Under the pieces are notes generated by a model. The model was not told where the DNA came from and made no database searches. It saw nothing but the letters and a program-made list of their open reading frames with translations. This document shows positions 24,901-28,346 of a DNA stretch of 31,256 nt, piece after piece (positions within the stretch are counted from its first letter, which is position 1; each line of letters starts with the position of its first letter). Source of the DNA: an uncultured Clostridia bacterium (GTDB lineage Bacteria; Bacillota; Clostridia; Christensenellales; Borkfalkiaceae); assembly GCA_945834965.1 (NCBI GenBank), contig CAMAHZ010000001.1, positions 1-31,256 on the forward strand, written 5' to 3'. The translations under genes and the position numbers were made by a program.

Positions 24901-27900
24901 TCCCGACTATACTCTCGTCGGCAGCTTAACGTCCGGCACGATATTCACGATAGGTAAAAAGGATATCGTCCTTGACCTGTTGACCACAAGGGTAAATATA
25001 GGTATTCCTACCCAACTGCAAATCAAGGGTAACGACGGCGACGCACCTTTGAACTATTCGATTGAAAACACGTCGGGTCAGGCGACTATCGACGCAGACG
25101 GCTTGTTTACACCTGAAAAGATGGGTTCGGTAATGGTTACCGTATCCGCTGAAGAGAGTGAAAACTATCTTGCAGGTTCAGTTACTAAGCTCGTTATAAT
25201 CGACAGAAGCTCACTTACCCTTACGATGGAAAACACCACCGTTAAGTACGGCGAGACCCTGCTTCTTGAAGTTGAAGGCAACGTTGAAAACAGCCCTATA
25301 CTGTATTCAGTTATCGACTCTACAGGTTCTGCAATCGTCATCGGCGGCGATACGCTTAAACCCTTAAGGGCAGGTACCGTTATAGTCAGGGTAAACATTG
25401 CCGAAACGACTAACTTTGCGGCAACCGAAGTTGAATTTGAAATAACCATAACGCCTATAAAGGTCGAACTCGTTTGGGGTAACTTTGAATTTACATACGA
25501 CGGTATCAACAGGTTTGCACCTACGGCTAAAGTCTCCAGCGGACTTATTAACGGCGAAACGTGCAACGTACTCGTACTCGGCAGTCAGCTTGACGCAGGC
25601 GAATACGATACGGCTTATGCGGCTTCGCTCGATAATCCTAACTACACGTTAGAAGGTGCAAACGTAAGAGCGCCTAAGTTCGTCATCAAAAAGGCTGACC
25701 CCGTAATCATATTCAAGACTACGGCGGTAACGATAAACGTTCCCACCAAGCTTGAAATCGAAGGCAATATGGAATTCGGTTCAATCGAATTTACTATGGG
25801 TACCGTCGGTCCCGAAGTAACGCCTATAGGCGAAGCGACGATAAGCGGCGGCGTATTAACGGGTACAAAGCTCGGTTACGTACATATTATCGCAACCGTA
25901 ATGCCCACCGAAAACTATAACGGCGGCAGCGTCGAGTGCGATATTCTGGTTGAAAAACCTGAAGCGCCCGTCGACTTAGAGATTACCGAAGTAACCTACG
26001 GCGACACGTTAGAACTCAACGTAATTATCGACACCGACGAAATAGGCGGATACTTGTTGTCGGTTGAAAGAATAGACGGCAACACGGGCAACGCTTCGTT
26101 AAGCGACAATACCTTAACGGGTCTTGCTGCGGGTGAAGTTTACGTAGTGATTTCAACTACGGAAACCGAATCCTACAAGGCTACGAATAAAAAGATATTA
26201 GTAACGGTTAAGCCTATCGTTGTAATCGTTGAGTGGACAGACACCGAATTTGACTACGACGGTACGGAAAAGACGCCTACGGCGACGATAACCAACTTAA
26301 TCGGCTCCGACGTTTGCTCGCCCGTCGTTTCAGGTCAGATTAACGCAGGCGAAGGGCTTGTGGCAACGCTCACCGATACGGGCAACCCCAACTACACGGT
26401 AGAAGGTTCGGATACGGCGGCAACGACGTTCACGATAAGACCGAGAGTGGTTACTCTTGAATGGGATTTGACCACGACGTTGACCTATAACGGTTACGAG
26501 CAGGCGCCTAAAGCAACAGTCTCGAATCTCGTTGACGGCGACAAGGTAGAAGTGACCGTAAGCGGCGGAACAGACGCAGGCACGAATACGGCGACGGCAA
26601 CGGCTTTGGATAACGCCAACTACACGTTGGAAGGCGCAGAAATCACCACCGACTACGTAATTGAACAGTACGAAGTATACATTGCTTGGGGTGAATTAAC
26701 TCTCGTCTACAACGGCAGCAAGCAGGCGCCCGAAGCAACGGCGATAGGCACGCTCAACGGCGATATCGTAAAGGCGAACGTAACGGGTAACGGTAAGGAC
26801 GCAAGGACTGCTTCTTACACCGCGCAAGTAAATTCGCTTAACAATGCCAACTATAAAGCGAAAGCGCCCGACGAGAACGCGCCTACAGACGCAGAAGCAG
26901 GTCCCGTAGCCGGCAACTTAAAGACCGATTACTACATCACGGCGGCAAAGATAACCTTCTTGTCGGCGCAGTACGAAGTAACCTACAACGGCGAAGCACA
27001 GAACCCTGTAATTGAAATTGATTACCTTAACGCAACGGATAAACTTACTTGGGCATTCGAAGGCGGCAATAAGACGAACGTCGGCGAGTACGAAGTTAAG
27101 CTTAAGATTACGGGCGGCGACGGCGAATCAATGAACAACTACTATCTTGCCGAAGAAGACGCAACCAAGACGTTCAAAATCGTTCCTAAGACGGTAAAAA
27201 TCAAGGTTACGACGATTGACAAGACGGCTGAATACACGGGTTCGGCGGTAAGCATTTCCGACTGGTACACTCTCAACTGTGACGAGTTTGTCGGCGCAGA
27301 AAAAGACATGACCGTATTAGAAGTGTTTGCAATGAACACCTTAAAGCTCACGCCGCAGTACGAAGTGGACGGCGAATTAACTCAATCTGTCGGCTTGCGC
27401 GGCAAGTACAAGATTGTGCCTATACTTCCCGGCGAAGGCAGTTTGAAGGGCAGTGCGAACTACGTTGCGGAATTAGTTGTCGACGAAGACAACTACGGTA
27501 TGTTAACCATATCGGGCGGCGACGCGCTCAAGCTCGCAGCAGATTCAACGTTTGATTTCATCTATGAAGAAGTCAAGGACGGTAAGTATCCTGAAATTCG
27601 CCGTAAGACCTATACCGAAAAGGGTTGGGTACATGGTAAGGACGATACCGACTTCGATAGAGTCGTACTCGGTAATATAGGACAGTTTACATCCGTAGGT
27701 ACGTTATTGAATAACATTGATGCGGACCAACTCGATTATATCCGTGTTTACAGTAATAAGGGCGTACTAATCTATAATTGCGGTAAACCTGCGGAAGGTA
27801 TATCGGAAGAAGAATTGTACGATACCGGACTTTACTCGGTAGGTACAGGTTGGCGTGTTCTCTACGGTCAAGAAGAAGATATGGCAGACGTAGTATATAT

Positions 27901-28111
27901 CTCAGTCCTTGGCGACCTTAACGGCGACGGTGCGGTAACAGCAGCCGACATAACGGCTATAGGTAACTATATTAGAGAAGTCGATATGTTTGAAGACGTA
28001 GAAAGAAGACTTGCAGCTATGCTTAAAAACAGCGGTCGAATTAACGCCGCAGACATATCGTCGTTAGGTTTAATTATCAGGGGCGTAAGGGATACAGAAA
28101 GCTTCTTCTAA
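3974..28111 (+). CDS. Giant (8,045 aa) beta-helix / Ig-repeat dockerin surface protein
   Basis: A single uninterrupted frame encodes 8,045 residues, very large for any bacterium (roughly 0.85 MDa). Residues 1-34 are a long basic N-region and ~35-58 a hydrophobic segment; AYA-A near residue 78 is a possible but distant signal-peptidase site. Residues ~108-4956 are 14 tandem units rich in GGxITGN-like coils, typical of right-handed parallel beta-helix (Pmp/pectate-lyase-like) proteins. Residues ~4957-7856 are MBG and Big-type Ig-like domains, interrupted near 5593-5630 by a Gly/Pro/Asp linker. Residues 7857-7979 form a module shared with the next gene, and 7980-8045 a dockerin with one good calcium loop. 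No catalytic motif was seen. It is probably a secreted structural or adhesive fibre docked non-covalently to a cohesin. It has its own promoter and leader. The role is inferred from architecture. Confidence 0.93.
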   Translation: MKNKKLHKVNQSNQVDAGFTHGETIRADIRRKKLWRIALSCVLFIILAASTVLGFVGLGGKSPLNDSSIDQSNDVAYAADEIYYNTTLNSSYPARTAQYSDSYYASKWRTAVNNSGTFTLDNGDWVATPKAGEEHPIISHYYYNSSNYTYASRYFDGIFRTEFGRDWTEVDIDSNGTIEKQFVNTRNSNQANSYNAAFYNDFDIASSGDYFGLSKNYSGALFVPKGKKVTINLNGRKIDRNLVTAPTGFDDNGKITGGGLGRSMYNGYVIRVEGELVITGTGAITGGWSESAASGIYVTNGGKLTITGDVDLSGNYGGSPIYADGTASEYSTVTIDGSAITDGFDFTGICAYEKQENGTYTGKPSVTTTYNYKTRVNNQYTWADTSNYSVSSCAVQVSSYVKLNMTKCNITNNSGAYGAIYATSYCDVVLNDVNITDNYGSSCGGIYISDHSTLTPTNVKINNNTAGSYGALYISGGSGYDTIVDFGAGCEIKNNTATSGTGGGYATSYVTLSFTGCTISDNTGYTVGGICVGSYSTLNMTDASLTNCKSTYPRDYGYVGGVNVNTNSTFNFTNSTISDCSGLVGGVTVYNSSRFNFISGTITKNKSVGTGASGSAVGGVYVGSSYCVMTMGTNDTDSSDDDDCIISYNEGPVGGVSITSYSTFNFEGGQVVGNKNTVISSSYVNVGGIYCETSNMNMSGNALVSLNKGIVGGISFYGVSSNDWGFLKIDGGRITQNTSLANSTNNIPDYAVGGIYLLYYSKTTMNGGEITNNVGRLAGVCNVNSSSFTMNGGKISRNRCNYSYDLNSVAGVYNDSTFIMNGGEISHNYAQNDDKSEMQYGSGGMVNRGTFTMNGGTISNNVGLGKVRGAGGIGSSDGSGNIYLRGGKIVNNIGYISGGIFKCYNSGLYVQGNPVVKNNYYVEETSYDNYSTATKYPNDIDLHCGRIFPQYENSPTFNYRNNLIAVDGMLNSGAELYVVKYPDNYRTDAQGCITSGYGTYNSLYHPNTFFHPSQSDLFTTDKRTNSSGGIEASLYSYVDAQNWSDAVRNSSTANPLTVTLYHDWTATDCTYVAYNSYNKRRFRAMFNYETESSNNGFHNGALHVPAGYSVILDLNGHTIDRDLSETLNNNIGYVIYNLGTLEVTDSSSGGNGKITGGYNTYTGPSEYNAYGTGGGVLTGGNATFTLSGGNITGNVANYGGGIFNHYGTVNIFGGKISDNRAVGLTENASDLSGSGGGIFHYNYRNSAATLNLMGGVISGNSAKRGGGVEHFSYDEGSGQTLKTYLTGDASIVNNTATISGGGIDVYRLNTYFAMGEHPIVESNTLNGNPDDIHLPSTSIAGTPNVDNGLITIVSTLDGSKSKKYGIYRDIGYTFTVDFKVNNPSDSPADYFEAQKDGYYVSTDSDGNGQLISNHGNDNWFSAVTMSKIFAAKKYTVKLTENWEAVDNATTDFATSLHGNETVDKSTSTANPYCYGAMNVPTGTSIILDLNGYTIDRILARGVGGTKYGYVISMHGGTLSIRDTSEDGNGKITGGWVDNAFNTYYGGGISMFNDADRLDIRGGSITGNKSTGVYNNTSPVGVGGVAVWATKAQLTMVGGSINGNLGSFAGGIGFNVLTANTFNLGGSAKVYDNFKGDRETDFGGGEPNDVYNPAATSGTTVAQMQDTKNFKITIVSKFNDDAHIGICRPDVNNSLLAETNGNVFTTSYAQYNVDASGNVIDPTKYFFPSDSNRSHIKTYAPQTGANKGAVEVTIWNVDLEMNWSNAIAANVNALTGSPITVKLEHDWIADDNGSLGKGTGFSTNGALEMGQSNIILDLNGYTIDRRLYSLGKKLANGYVIQMSGTCRLEIIDSSAAKTGKIMGGYTTTTGQAGGINIISANAYLTINGGTITENKGYDGGVATYVESSYKTTNYFAMGGSALVVGNKDFYGKTKNINLRAKYNQYITLLSALTKGGMDGEQSGVYKESSSDFTKNFGVYHSDESPVHYFTADSGDNYVIESPTGEAALYTMDNYSNWLFAVNESVATGYERTVMLVSDWEAPEGMFGKSASDNLAFHNGGALRVPGGAKIILDLHGYKLDRNLEFYEDYGYVIYVDGKLTVRDTYDGDDRYGSITGGKNKLSDSYAYYSGGGINVCGGNLFMEGGVVEGNSSMGRSDYSTGGLYVSGSNAHIYMTGGIVRNNYGEYAGGINVPNASSVYLGGSAQVYNNRLNTSKQVDIRPISDSIGNKVQIYSAFTSDANIGVSYIGNNYFANLSQNIFTTNFNNLNPGVDPSTVFHYADPLAYKVISLPSANNTGLEAAVECIDNEQNWRQAVAASTATVKKTVTLTRDWVAYDYETFKTAFGVDGSAYSYGAIYLPTNKSIILDLNGYTIDRNLTSKDARTNGMVFLVNGNLEITDSSSSQSGKITGGNSTDTAGGIKYTNSSGSNGSLKLTGGTITGNVGTQGGVEVCWTSNVAAPLYMGGSALVTGNKDIKNHDSDIYGTSAVQMIEIVSPLTAAGKTGFQRPGVGDFSINFVKYMRSADPAEYFTSTDPMYVYKYETGEAGLYTNDNAMNWEYAIRASVEGNKKQIIFKLVSDWTAESGMFGTDSNNTAYTNDNGDGKGGLNIPANADIIVDLNGYTLDRGLDAAISEGYIFRIYGFLTVRDTSKEGNGIITGGFNSYNSNQYAAQSSVFYVHSGAKLNIEGGTITGNHATGAVSSVITTNYANAPITITGGKIMGNYGGDLNSDNGAGAIFVRHSNTVNLGGSPIILDNKHNRGYDCDVRFENTGIYVQIIGSFTSKAKIGVAPNTQVNNWATTTGGVQFTYNYSSHHAAADYPDRYFVGRWMQSHSITRVTTTSGAEGAFWCTENYTNWINAVNASSMAKPIKFELSEDWIADPHLTYTTSFHPTDTSCYTYGTINLPANRSIVLDLKGYTIDRNLVNATDNGYVINVLGRLEIIDSSNKHTGVITGGYNTLGGGGIVVQSGGTLCIKGGTITGNTGKIDGSGVYIMDNGHVEIGGYAQVNDNYNADGADSNVYLNKADEKIKIVSDLFGKELIGVSRPSNGYVTEGFQENMYGYSPLDYFVSEHKNYYGIESGDGELFFLSPDNNTNWQYAVAESLRTGKTQTVRLTEDWFASEDSTYTTVFGTGTGYYNGALYVPAGAYIELDLAGYTVNRNLNKPVRYGSVMTVLGSLSVVDSSEEGTGTITGGSLLQVDTHFQAAGVHVGSKARFELLGGTIGAVVDEESSGDFVINRESTNGATNVASGVYVVNSGTFVLKNAKVVGNVSGNAGVYLENGAIFTVGGDAVVENNANSAGQNKDIVFNNYTSVINVDSKLTSGAHLGVYRTVNNYDTRSFGGSVITSSFGRYNTDAVTNYFFSSDPTHGIIEYTGVGSREAALFCYDNATNWKNATNASYSTRTEMTVKLYSNWTADEDNVNTTFGTDGVAYYYGALRVYPNVQIVLDLNNYMLDRGLTALNVQSTNNTGYVIYVDGGGSLTITDTSLGGAGLITGGFNTGDNIDAANFASGVHVCSGGKLTMDGGNIEGNKGVGLYLAGNNLFSLGGKSSVINNKFRAGASANIFLNDVTQLINVVSEFDENSRFGVIRTKGSTNFGSGTLTKNYSRYNKSVEPSTYFVSDNDKYNVIDEGFFDDESMEAALIGKDNYTNWAYAVKTSLANGGRAQVCTLFEDWTAEQHKDFTTTFDSANSGVAGFYRGALYVPAGCHVILDLNGYTIDRALTAAQADGQVIWIRSGTLVIRDSSAEQTGKIIGGYSNGTSNYGYGSGAAGGIAVYTGTLSIEGGTITGNKMSHSTAYAGGVYLSGGSTFNMTGGKITENYGAFTGGVCAYDNATVNFGGSPYISGNNLINEFGATLDTERNLYFTSDTNLIAISNFINDDAKVGISVNPYSISANGRFITSGWQDLNNDKKVTDVFYSDSVKQYALSDYNQDDRHDGMLFCRDNQVNWQKTVQASINEGKQKTFVLYENWKASPSGSVTSFGSGTGYYGGALCVPSNASIILDLNGHTIDRGLYDHATYYDYGWVIFVQGALKVIDSTAKYDKNGNIVQGIIKGGYVYDGGAIHQDWYGSVDVEAGFFTENKAIRHGGAIFVYRSYVNNSVGVTIGGTALFDKNYRVSGNDMYRDDIGFYYSDHILKIGSEMSTGAIEDRNSIYVRRDRIGTFTSGWGKYNPTVKPEMRFKSAISTYRIGSSGAGALKEATMLSNNNNDNWVFAINNSRSASGAPELFTLISDWTADNYNVGSYNTRFGSDGNAYRNGALLVPADANIVLDLNGFTLDRNHALNLDSQYSIYNAVIIVEGTLQIIDSSVTNQGTIKGGSYGVFLNSAKASVTIGGLLITEDTVLTGNEVNIYGNDKYGGNISGNSLYGVYVNGGTFTATGGKVTGNTASDVFVSKTNSTINVGENAYIYTENRKVGSGLRLESSLAMINIISTLSEDAKIGYMRQGVGRLTNGWGLYNGNDTDPFETVFVSEEPDKYKSYTDMFDDYKEITVSSYDNGINWQFAVDKSLATGEAQQFILYECWTAAEHETYTTAFGTGTAYRNGALYVPEGANVVLNLNGHKLNRNLTSAIQNGMVIFVEGTLTIIDDQSVSDYNAECCELVDGKRPEGQITGGNNSTGSSAAAIYVGQTGSLTLAAGQIVGNKATSESSSSGAIFTAGTFEMSGGAISGNSGYGAGAVYVSNSGTFNFSSGVITENKAESGGGAVYTSGKMNMTGGSIDSNQGLIGGVYVASGGQLTMEDNAYITNNIGSSAGAVFVNNGSTTFFKMNGGCINDNSAVSAGAVYAAGVVEISGGEIKGNTASGTTLNDGGGAIYVSGTGNVTVTGGEITGNTGENGIRVHASGTIGVGGSARIYENIARNKTNVGGADVEANDYCDIYLTVGTRMVNVVSEFNDDAKVGVYRLGAGTFTSGYGMYNADMPAKYFVSNRSIYSVSLSVADDATDCEASVGVAVDPEPHAFDTPYEYSGDWENIIVDIDTDMVNIGTLDEGVRVYENPITGAISIQAVNAGTYAVSFTLKDNHCWLDGTVTEKIIIGKIAPKTVVLEWEPELHDGESCVYDGVTTHGPVVKVADSSLCTNVLTGELDTCEVAVSGRQITASPAGGHTATAVGLSNVNYKLGVVGNEYKYVVEKAERPQFQIVSYEAFYKTPTEMVVEGNLENGAVTFSLDEASQAYATVDPATGELTINKYSKTVDTYATLIAVAAETANYKESTATKQILCVPGELKTVISPVEMVYGDTATLELENYDSSEMGAVTWSISNGDDGGRASMSGNQITALNIGTINVTAQVAASSFYKASTIKGTITIKRRPITIDWGESLSVEYTGEPQTLATPSYEGVLTNDTAMFRLNVYKAGYAGWEEAKVAPTWTNAGKYDVGVLPSNSNYELANAEDCFRIFEIRKAVLNLRFTSDTAYYDTPFYPEVEGNVGGGVLTISLTGYSEEFNAEGTYKYDAANKLYTAWALGTLKFTANVKATDNYESASLTGSYKIIKAEMPLKVEPLTLTYGDSKVQLTAHYFEPSGEKVDVTDKVTFELIEGADLADLATENGLYLVNANGAGTIKVKAYTTEAIGNYVPTEIEVEIEIKPKEIGNVGGGNPDDPDDPSGGGGGGTEIDPGDNPSVAIPRVKWTYADKYIYNGDIQQPEATLMGATDICSIVGIETYTLDGVKVDAIGVGTYKVRVLLDNPNFILGESSYGEFTIEPLPVVLTWADTEFVYNAQEQAPTATVSNIKGDDVCNVTVLGTKNAGDNLNAVATGLDNPNYTLVDGENLTTVFFIDPYEIEVEWGETELVYTGLAQAPTAKATGLFDGDSCSVIITGAEINVNDPADPYLATATGLTNSNYTLGDKKPATQYNINSADLIIEFKQTEVVYGSPFTLEVTGNKSGAKVTFTLGDGAEKATLGSGNWFTPVDVGQVTVTASIAATGNYNAAEVTQVITISPRPIEILWSDLEFTYDGEEHNATAAVDNAVNGDLINLTLSAAQINAGEYTAQVLGLDNKKYTLEGGKDLYVGFTIKKRLVTVEWDNLEFIYNGKEQTPTATIGNLIGDDECSAIVRGAVDAANRHLAEIVTLSNPNYTVEGSDDATVRFNIKPKLVMLEWSNTTLTYDGTEQKPTATVTNLCEGDDCDVLVSGAQTNVGTYTATATGLSDTNYTLIFDEDEVAEADRPEIEKEFEIVKADITVVLTNSEVVFGSQITLSLLSNPENGEVTYVAEDGTGSAEITGQTLKGTKAGTVSVTVTVADTDNYNGGTETFEITVRKLAVAIEWTQESEFTYNGEVQTPTPTISNVVDGTTCNITEIKGESDAGNSKIASVVAIDNDNYTLEGGTNIIKTYVIKPLPVSGIVWDEKRDYPYNGERQGPKATAEGILEDDECEVLVSGYKINAGEYTAEITGLSNSNYSLDGISNLTADYKILVSKPTITITTTEIILGTREQIKISGNVGGGDVTYELIEGSDYGELSGDTLYGKRLGTVTIRVSVGATANTDAATVEGDIQIIKGKAPLSLVKTVVTYGSNLTLVADDDGGNLRDGEGNYLFGDVTYTILPMYDGKIATIEEGNILRPLSAGDLMLKMSVEENEYFDATEELISITVKARVVTLLWTVGEYTYNAQEQSPTAEVTNLVGDDECLVKVSTGKNAGDYTSRALELSNRNYTLEKAGNTEVAFTINPCLITLEWGDTELEYNGEEQIPDVTLVGLYENDECDVNLEVVEGEHYKVGDYTLRTDGLTNSNYYLESDTELPFSIVRADINPKIEPKTVTYSTSEELSILGNFDDAPYTMEVLKHESVGAGTLELVEGKYVFTATRTGTVKIKLEIEETDNCNAYSGVLEIEVTKAEREVDLITIEGVYGEDLTLEISGNEDDAGTVKYLVTDAEMASIEGNVLTPKHAGTVTVTIIVSETSNYKDEIRTVAQINISPRIVEISWKDTEFIYNGSEQAPEAEVSNLLEGDECGVTVVGGKVNAGTYSDARVYALDNPDYTLVGSLTSGTIFTIGKKDIVLDLLTTRVNIGIPTQLQIKGNDGDAPLNYSIENTSGQATIDADGLFTPEKMGSVMVTVSAEESENYLAGSVTKLVIIDRSSLTLTMENTTVKYGETLLLEVEGNVENSPILYSVIDSTGSAIVIGGDTLKPLRAGTVIVRVNIAETTNFAATEVEFEITITPIKVELVWGNFEFTYDGINRFAPTAKVSSGLINGETCNVLVLGSQLDAGEYDTAYAASLDNPNYTLEGANVRAPKFVIKKADPVIIFKTTAVTINVPTKLEIEGNMEFGSIEFTMGTVGPEVTPIGEATISGGVLTGTKLGYVHIIATVMPTENYNGGSVECDILVEKPEAPVDLEITEVTYGDTLELNVIIDTDEIGGYLLSVERIDGNTGNASLSDNTLTGLAAGEVYVVISTTETESYKATNKKILVTVKPIVVIVEWTDTEFDYDGTEKTPTATITNLIGSDVCSPVVSGQINAGEGLVATLTDTGNPNYTVEGSDTAATTFTIRPRVVTLEWDLTTTLTYNGYEQAPKATVSNLVDGDKVEVTVSGGTDAGTNTATATALDNANYTLEGAEITTDYVIEQYEVYIAWGELTLVYNGSKQAPEATAIGTLNGDIVKANVTGNGKDARTASYTAQVNSLNNANYKAKAPDENAPTDAEAGPVAGNLKTDYYITAAKITFLSAQYEVTYNGEAQNPVIEIDYLNATDKLTWAFEGGNKTNVGEYEVKLKITGGDGESMNNYYLAEEDATKTFKIVPKTVKIKVTTIDKTAEYTGSAVSISDWYTLNCDEFVGAEKDMTVLEVFAMNTLKLTPQYEVDGELTQSVGLRGKYKIVPILPGEGSLKGSANYVAELVVDEDNYGMLTISGGDALKLAADSTFDFIYEEVKDGKYPEIRRKTYTEKGWVHGKDDTDFDRVVLGNIGQFTSVGTLLNNIDADQLDYIRVYSNKGVLIYNCGKPAEGISEEELYDTGLYSVGTGWRVLYGQEEDMADVVYISVLGDLNGDGAVTAADITAIGNYIREVDMFEDVERRLAAMLKNSGRINAADISSLGLIIRGVRDTESFF
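4295..18840 (+). repeat. 14 tandem beta-helix super-units
   Basis: Each unit starts at a conserved W..A(V/I), with W codons at 4295, 7100, 8228, 9257, 10019, 10901, 11639, 12539, 13259, 14150, 14930, 15824, 16613 and 17483. Within a unit the order is: a strand ending in (D/N)W.A; GAL.VP; (I/V)LDLNGYTIDR; L.I.D(S/T)S; G.ITGG; one or more GG.I..N coils; GGSA.V..N; I.IVS.L...A.IGV; YF.S(D/E); EA.L; and DN..NW into the next unit. Unit 1 is extra long (~935 residues) because it carries a long run of GG.I coils. Units are diverged in both protein and DNA, so the duplications are old rather than fresh copies. Confidence 0.9.
18841..27540 (+). repeat. Array of ~30 MBG/Big-type Ig-like domains
   Basis: Two domain types are interspersed. 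Type A (about 17 copies) has Y(N/D/T)G.(E)Q.PTA, then GD.C.V, an AG.Y.A turn and L.N.NYTL, resembling MBG domains. Type B (about 14 copies) has a YG..L.L.V.GN start and G.ATI...L...AGTV.V...A.T.NY, resembling MBG/Big-type Ig domains. They run in irregular order (for example A A A B A A A B A A B B A A B B). Such arrays normally act as spacers or stalks. Family assignment is from motif recognition only. Confidence 0.75.
20750..20865 (+). other. Gly/Pro/Asp-rich linker inside the Ig-like array
   Basis: Starting at about residue 5593, the sequence switches to GNVGGGNPDDPDDPSGGGGG and then a short PGDNPS stretch before Ig-like domains resume. It is the only such low-complexity break in the mature protein and separates a short Ig block (about 600 residues) from a long one (about 2,230 residues). 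Confidence 0.8.
27542..27910 (+). other. Pre-dockerin module of the giant protein
   Basis: Residues 7857-7979 contain FIYEEV, TYTEKGWVHGKDDTDFDR, VLIYNCGKPAEG and SVGTGWRV just before the dockerin. The same ordered motifs occur in the next gene. The L..I....I.VY...G.LIYN then GTGW pattern resembles the small X-like domain that often precedes dockerins in clostridial secreted proteins. Confidence 0.7.
27911..28108 (+). other. Degenerate type I dockerin of the giant protein
   Basis: The first segment, GDLNGDGAVTAADITAIGNY, has the EF-hand-like loop D-x-N-x-D with D at position 12 (residues 7981-7992). The second segment, MLKNSGRINAADISSLG, keeps the helix and the terminal D. It carries M, K and S where positions 1, 3 and 5 should be acidic or Asn, so probably only one calcium site is intact. 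Confidence 0.8.
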
Positions 28112-28130
28112 TCTATTAAAAAACATATAT

Positions 28131-28179
28131 CCGATAGGTGCATATTGTTAAGAGCAATCTTGACAATATGTGCCGTCGG
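28131..28179 (+). repeat. Long inverted repeat after the giant gene
   Basis: CATATTGTTAAGA (28141-28153) pairs over 13 bp with TCTTGACAATATG (28158-28170), with one G-U pair and a GCAA tetraloop (GNRA type). Pairing continues outward through 28131-28140 with 28171-28179 with one bulge. No T tract follows directly, so it is not a standard terminator. It could be an mRNA 3'-end structure, a weak terminator, or a promoter operator, because its 3' arm contains the -35 box of the next gene. Confidence 0.65.
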
Positions 28180-28188
28180 GTGTATAAT
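28160..28188 (+). promoter_or_regulatory. Perfect-consensus sigma-A promoter for gene 3
   Basis: TTGACA (28160-28165) and TATAAT (28183-28188) are separated by exactly 17 bases. Transcription would start near 28195 and give a leader of about 150 nt. The -35 hexamer lies within the 3' arm of the inverted repeat at 28131-28179. Confidence 0.85.
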
Positions 28189-28252
28189 TATGTTAAAATA
28201 TGGCAGGTATTGTAAAAATATCTCAATAAAAGGCAAAAATGCTTGCAAAATT

Positions 28253-28293
28253 GAAGGCGAGCTCGCCTTCGTTCCGTGTTTTTGACACGGAAC
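28253..28293 (+). promoter_or_regulatory. Two adjacent leader hairpins upstream of gene 3
   Basis: GAAGGCGAGCTCGCCTTC (28253-28270) is a perfect 18-bp palindrome. It is followed without a gap by GTTCCGTGT/ACACGGAAC (28271-28279 with 28285-28293; 9 bp, 5-nt loop). Both lie in the transcribed leader. There is no T tract, so mRNA stabilisation or translational control is more likely than termination. Confidence 0.6.
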
Positions 28294-28336
28294 AGACAAA
28301 TCTTTAATAAGAAAGAAACAATAAGTTCACTTTAAC

Positions 28337-28341
28337 GGAGG
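28337..28341 (+). promoter_or_regulatory. Ribosome binding site deciding the gene 3 start
   Basis: GGAGG sits 5 bases before the ATG at 28347. The in-frame GTG at 28341 overlaps this site and so cannot be the start. Confidence 0.85.
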
Positions 28342-28346
28342 TGCTT

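Noticed and set aside
28341..28346. GTG at 28341 as the start of gene 3.
   Set aside because: The codon overlaps the GGAGG ribosome site itself; the ATG at 28347 is correctly spaced.
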